Origin: JAPPHA01 sp963664045
GTDB taxonomy: Bacteria > Pseudomonadota > Alphaproteobacteria > Rhodobacterales > Rhodobacteraceae
Length of the DNA: 64,000 bases
Direction of reading: 5' to 3'
Assembly (NCBI GenBank): GCA_963664045.2
Contig: CAXXGT010000007.1
Span: 124,001-188,000 of the forward strand
In this document: piece after piece, positions 62,063-64,000 of the stretch
Position numbering within the stretch: the first letter of the stretch is position 1
Layout: each line of letters begins with the position of its first letter
Translations under genes and position numbers: made by a program
The notes under the pieces: generated by a model
Told to the model about the DNA's origin: nothing
The model's input: only the letters and a program-made list of their open reading frames with translations
Databases searched by the model: none

Positions 62063-63476
62063 TTGCTGCCCGCCCAAGGGTGACTTCGACCTTGCCGTGA
62101 TCGGCGCTGGCTCGGCCGGGTTCTCGGCGGCTATCACGGCCGCCGAGGGCGGCAAGCGTGTCGCCATGATCGGCCATGGCACCATTGGCGGGACCTGCGT
62201 GAACGTGGGCTGCGTGCCTTCCAAGACGATGATCCGCGCCGCCGAAGCGGTCCATGGCGTGGGGGCGGCCAACCGCTTTCCCGGCCTGCGGTGCGCGGCT
62301 GAGGTCGCCGATTGGGCCGCGCTCGTTGCGGCCAAGGACGATCTCGTTGCGACACTGCGGCAGAAGAAGTATGCCGACCTGCTGCCTGACCATGACAATG
62401 TCACCTATATCGACGAGGGCCCGGCGCGGCTTGTCGAAGGCGGTGTCGAGGTCGGCGGGCGCAGGATCGCCGCGCCGAAGGTGATCGTCGCCACCGGCGG
62501 GCGGTCGGCGGTCCCCGACATCCCCGGCATTCCGGATGTGCCCACGCTGGACAGCACTTCGCTGCTGGAACTTGAACGGCTGCCCGAGAGCCTGATCTTC
62601 CTCGGCGGCGGCTATATCGGAGTTGAGCTTGCGCAGATGATGGCCCGGATGGGTGTCACCGTGACCATCGTCTGCCGCTCGCGCCTGCTGCCGCGGGCCG
62701 AGCCCGAGGTGTCCGAAGCGCTCACGGAAGTCCTGCGCGCCGAGGGTCTGACGATCCTCGACGGTGTGCGCTACGAAGGCGCGCGTGCCGCGGGCAGTGG
62801 CGTGATCTTGTCGGTGAACAAGGACGGGTCCGCGCGCGATCTGACTGCCGAACACCGTGTCCTCACGACGGGGCGCACGCCGAATACCGAAGGTCTCGGT
62901 CTGTCGGATATGGGCCTGAAGACTGACTGCCGAGGTGCGATCTGCGTCGGCGACAACATGGCAACGACACGCCCCGGCATATATGCCGCTGGCGACGTGA
63001 CCAACCGCGACCAGTTCGTCTACATGGCCGCCTATGGCGCAAAGATTGCCGCCCGCAATGCTGTGCTGGGCGGGGCGGAACGCTACGACAATGTCGCGAT
63101 GCCTTGGGTGGTGTTCACCGATCCGCAGGTCGCCGGCGTCGGCCTAACCGAGATGCAGGCCCGCGAGGCTGGCCATGACGTCAAGACCAGCGTGCTTGGC
63201 CTCGACAACCTGCCACGGGCACTCGCCGCCCGCGACACGCGAGGCCTCATCAAGCTGGTCGCCGACGCGAAGACCGACCGCCTGCTCGGCGGCGTGATCC
63301 TGGCACCGGAGGGGGCCGACAGCGTGCAGACGCTCGTCATGGCACTCAAGTCTGGCATGACGGCCAGGGCGCTCGGCGAGACTGTCTTCCCCTATCTCAC
63401 CACGGTCGAGGGACTTAAGCTTGCCGCGCAGACTTTCGACAAGGATGTGACGAAACTGTCGTGCTGTGCGGGGTGA
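62052..63476 (+). CDS. merA: MerA, mercuric reductase lacking the N-terminal metal-binding domain
   Basis: The product is 474 residues from the ATG at 62052. The FAD-binding loop is DLAVIGAGSAGFSAAI, the redox-active disulfide is GGTCVNVGCVPSK, an NAD(P)H-binding segment is FLGGGYIGVELAQMM and the C-terminal Cys pair is TKLSCCAG, which hands Hg(II) to the active site of the partner subunit. The N-terminal HMA domain of longer MerA proteins is absent; only a DDCCPP start remains. It reduces Hg(II) to Hg(0). Confidence 0.95.
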   Translation: MTDDCCPPKGDFDLAVIGAGSAGFSAAITAAEGGKRVAMIGHGTIGGTCVNVGCVPSKTMIRAAEAVHGVGAANRFPGLRCAAEVADWAALVAAKDDLVATLRQKKYADLLPDHDNVTYIDEGPARLVEGGVEVGGRRIAAPKVIVATGGRSAVPDIPGIPDVPTLDSTSLLELERLPESLIFLGGGYIGVELAQMMARMGVTVTIVCRSRLLPRAEPEVSEALTEVLRAEGLTILDGVRYEGARAAGSGVILSVNKDGSARDLTAEHRVLTTGRTPNTEGLGLSDMGLKTDCRGAICVGDNMATTRPGIYAAGDVTNRDQFVYMAAYGAKIAARNAVLGGAERYDNVAMPWVVFTDPQVAGVGLTEMQAREAGHDVKTSVLGLDNLPRALAARDTRGLIKLVADAKTDRLLGGVILAPEGADSVQTLVMALKSGMTARALGETVFPYLTTVEGLKLAAQTFDKDVTKLSCCAG

Positions 63477-63564
63477 GGCTTGACCGTCCACCGGGTGGAC
63501 CGCCCACACTCAAGACCTGGATGGTCACAGAGCGGCATGGTCCCGATCTACCGATTCCGGTTGA

Positions 63565-64000
63565 TCAGGCCGCTGCGCTGATATCCGTCGTGAAATCACG
63601 AAACAGCGGGTCTGTTGGTATGGATGTGTCGGCGAACCAGACCTGGTCCACTCCACGCGGAAGTCCATTGGGGTACGCTTCCCGAATGGCGTCCAGCATC
63701 TTGCGTTCATTCATGAGCGCAATGTCGTCGTTTTCAATGAGCAGAATGGTCGTGGTGGCGGGCCCCTGGTACTTCCCGAGCTTCGTTGCCTTCCTGTCCA
63801 TGATTTTCCCAATCCGTGCGGGCAAGGAATCGTCTTCGGGTTCGAACCGCCGAAAACCCGTAACGGCAGGCCTTTGTCCTTTCCAGACGTAGAGCACGAT
63901 CGGGTTCTCGACGGGAACCGACGTCGGAAGACTTATCCTGTGGTTGCCATGGTCCAGGCGAGGCGCGTGGTCCACGATCCAACTTCGAAGATCCTCACGA
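63565..64000 (-). CDS. Unknown protein, partial (continues beyond the window)
   Basis: The minus-strand frame is open to the window edge and ends at 63565. The visible C-terminal 140 residues include TTTILLIENDDIALMNERKM and GVDQVWFADTSIPTDPLFRD. No family is recognised. The gene converges on merA. Confidence 0.55.
   Translation of the reverse strand, partial: REDLRSWIVDHAPRLDHGNHRISLPTSVPVENPIVLYVWKGQRPAVTGFRRFEPEDDSLPARIGKIMDRKATKLGKYQGPATTTILLIENDDIALMNERKMLDAIREAYPNGLPRGVDQVWFADTSIPTDPLFRDFTTDISAAA

Noticed and set aside
1..64000. CRISPR arrays and cas genes
   Set aside because: No regularly spaced repeat-spacer series and no Cas-like protein was seen. The small protein at 48574 only vaguely recalls a Cas2-like fold.
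1..64000. Plasmid replication or partition genes
   Set aside because: No RepA/RepC, ParA/ParB or relaxase-like protein was found, so the plasmid idea is not supported directly.

Overview
The window is most consistent with an alphaproteobacterial accessory region: a large plasmid or a heavily rearranged genomic island. The codon use is GC-rich, the insertion sequences are of types common in that class (IS5/IS427-like, IS21, ISAzo13, IS4 with a DruA-like N-terminus, IS1-like, several Tn3-family units), and there is an alphaproteobacterial-type mer operon and a sugar ABC operon. No replication, partition or conjugation gene was seen, so plasmid versus chromosome is undecided. AT-richer blocks (about 25.7-33.1 kb and 47.2-51.6 kb) sit inside GC-rich DNA and look like separate acquisitions.

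Layout. 0.3-4.9 kb: one large STAND-type NTPase with C-terminal helical repeats, probably anti-phage. 5.6-8.5 kb: a tyrosine recombinase, an IS21 remnant and an IS5-family element. 8.6-12.9 kb: a ubiquitin-like conjugation operon (tandem ubiquitin-like protein, cysteine-free E2-like protein, JAB peptidase, E1-like enzyme), divergent from an XRE regulator and ImmA/IrrE metallopeptidase pair. 13.1-18.4 kb: a Tn3-like non-autonomous unit bounded by inverted repeats, carrying an ApeA/HEPN-like protein, a PD-(D/E)XK protein, a PLD-family protein and a resolvase. 18.4-25.7 kb: a KAP NTPase remnant broken by an ISAzo13 element and by a complete Tn3-family transposon, which also abuts a second, broken Tn3 transposon.

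26.0-33.1 kb: a compact five-gene operon (SIS-HAD fusion, phosphoribosyltransferase-like, ORC/CDC6-like P-loop NTPase, Rossmann-like protein, PfkB-like kinase with extra CPxC motifs). This is the best candidate for a little-described system. It looks like sugar/nucleotide chemistry coupled to an NTPase sensor and is probably a conflict system. 33.7-36.6 kb: IS91 and tyrosine recombinase fragments, then a small Tn3-derived unit whose right inverted repeat is split by an ORF-less group II intron.

36.9-46.1 kb: a DeoR-regulated catabolic operon made of ABC importer genes, a SIS protein, a PfkB kinase, an amidohydrolase and the ABC ATPase. The substrate is probably an amino-sugar or Amadori-type compound. 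46.3-51.6 kb: a 0.66-kb Tn3-like miniature element, a TIR-domain protein, small unknown genes, an IS1-like transposase and a tRNA-like sequence. 52.2-56.1 kb: a pentapeptide-repeat membrane protein gene interrupted by an IS4 element with a target duplication.

56.4-63.5 kb: a frameshifted LuxR-type gene, an unknown truncated gene, a Zn/Cd/Pb-type P-ATPase with a MerR-family operator, and a mercury operon (merR divergent from merT, merP, merF, merA). The window ends inside an unknown gene on the minus strand. Overall this is a mosaic in which repeated Tn3-type ends carry or border defence, metal-resistance and catabolic cargo.
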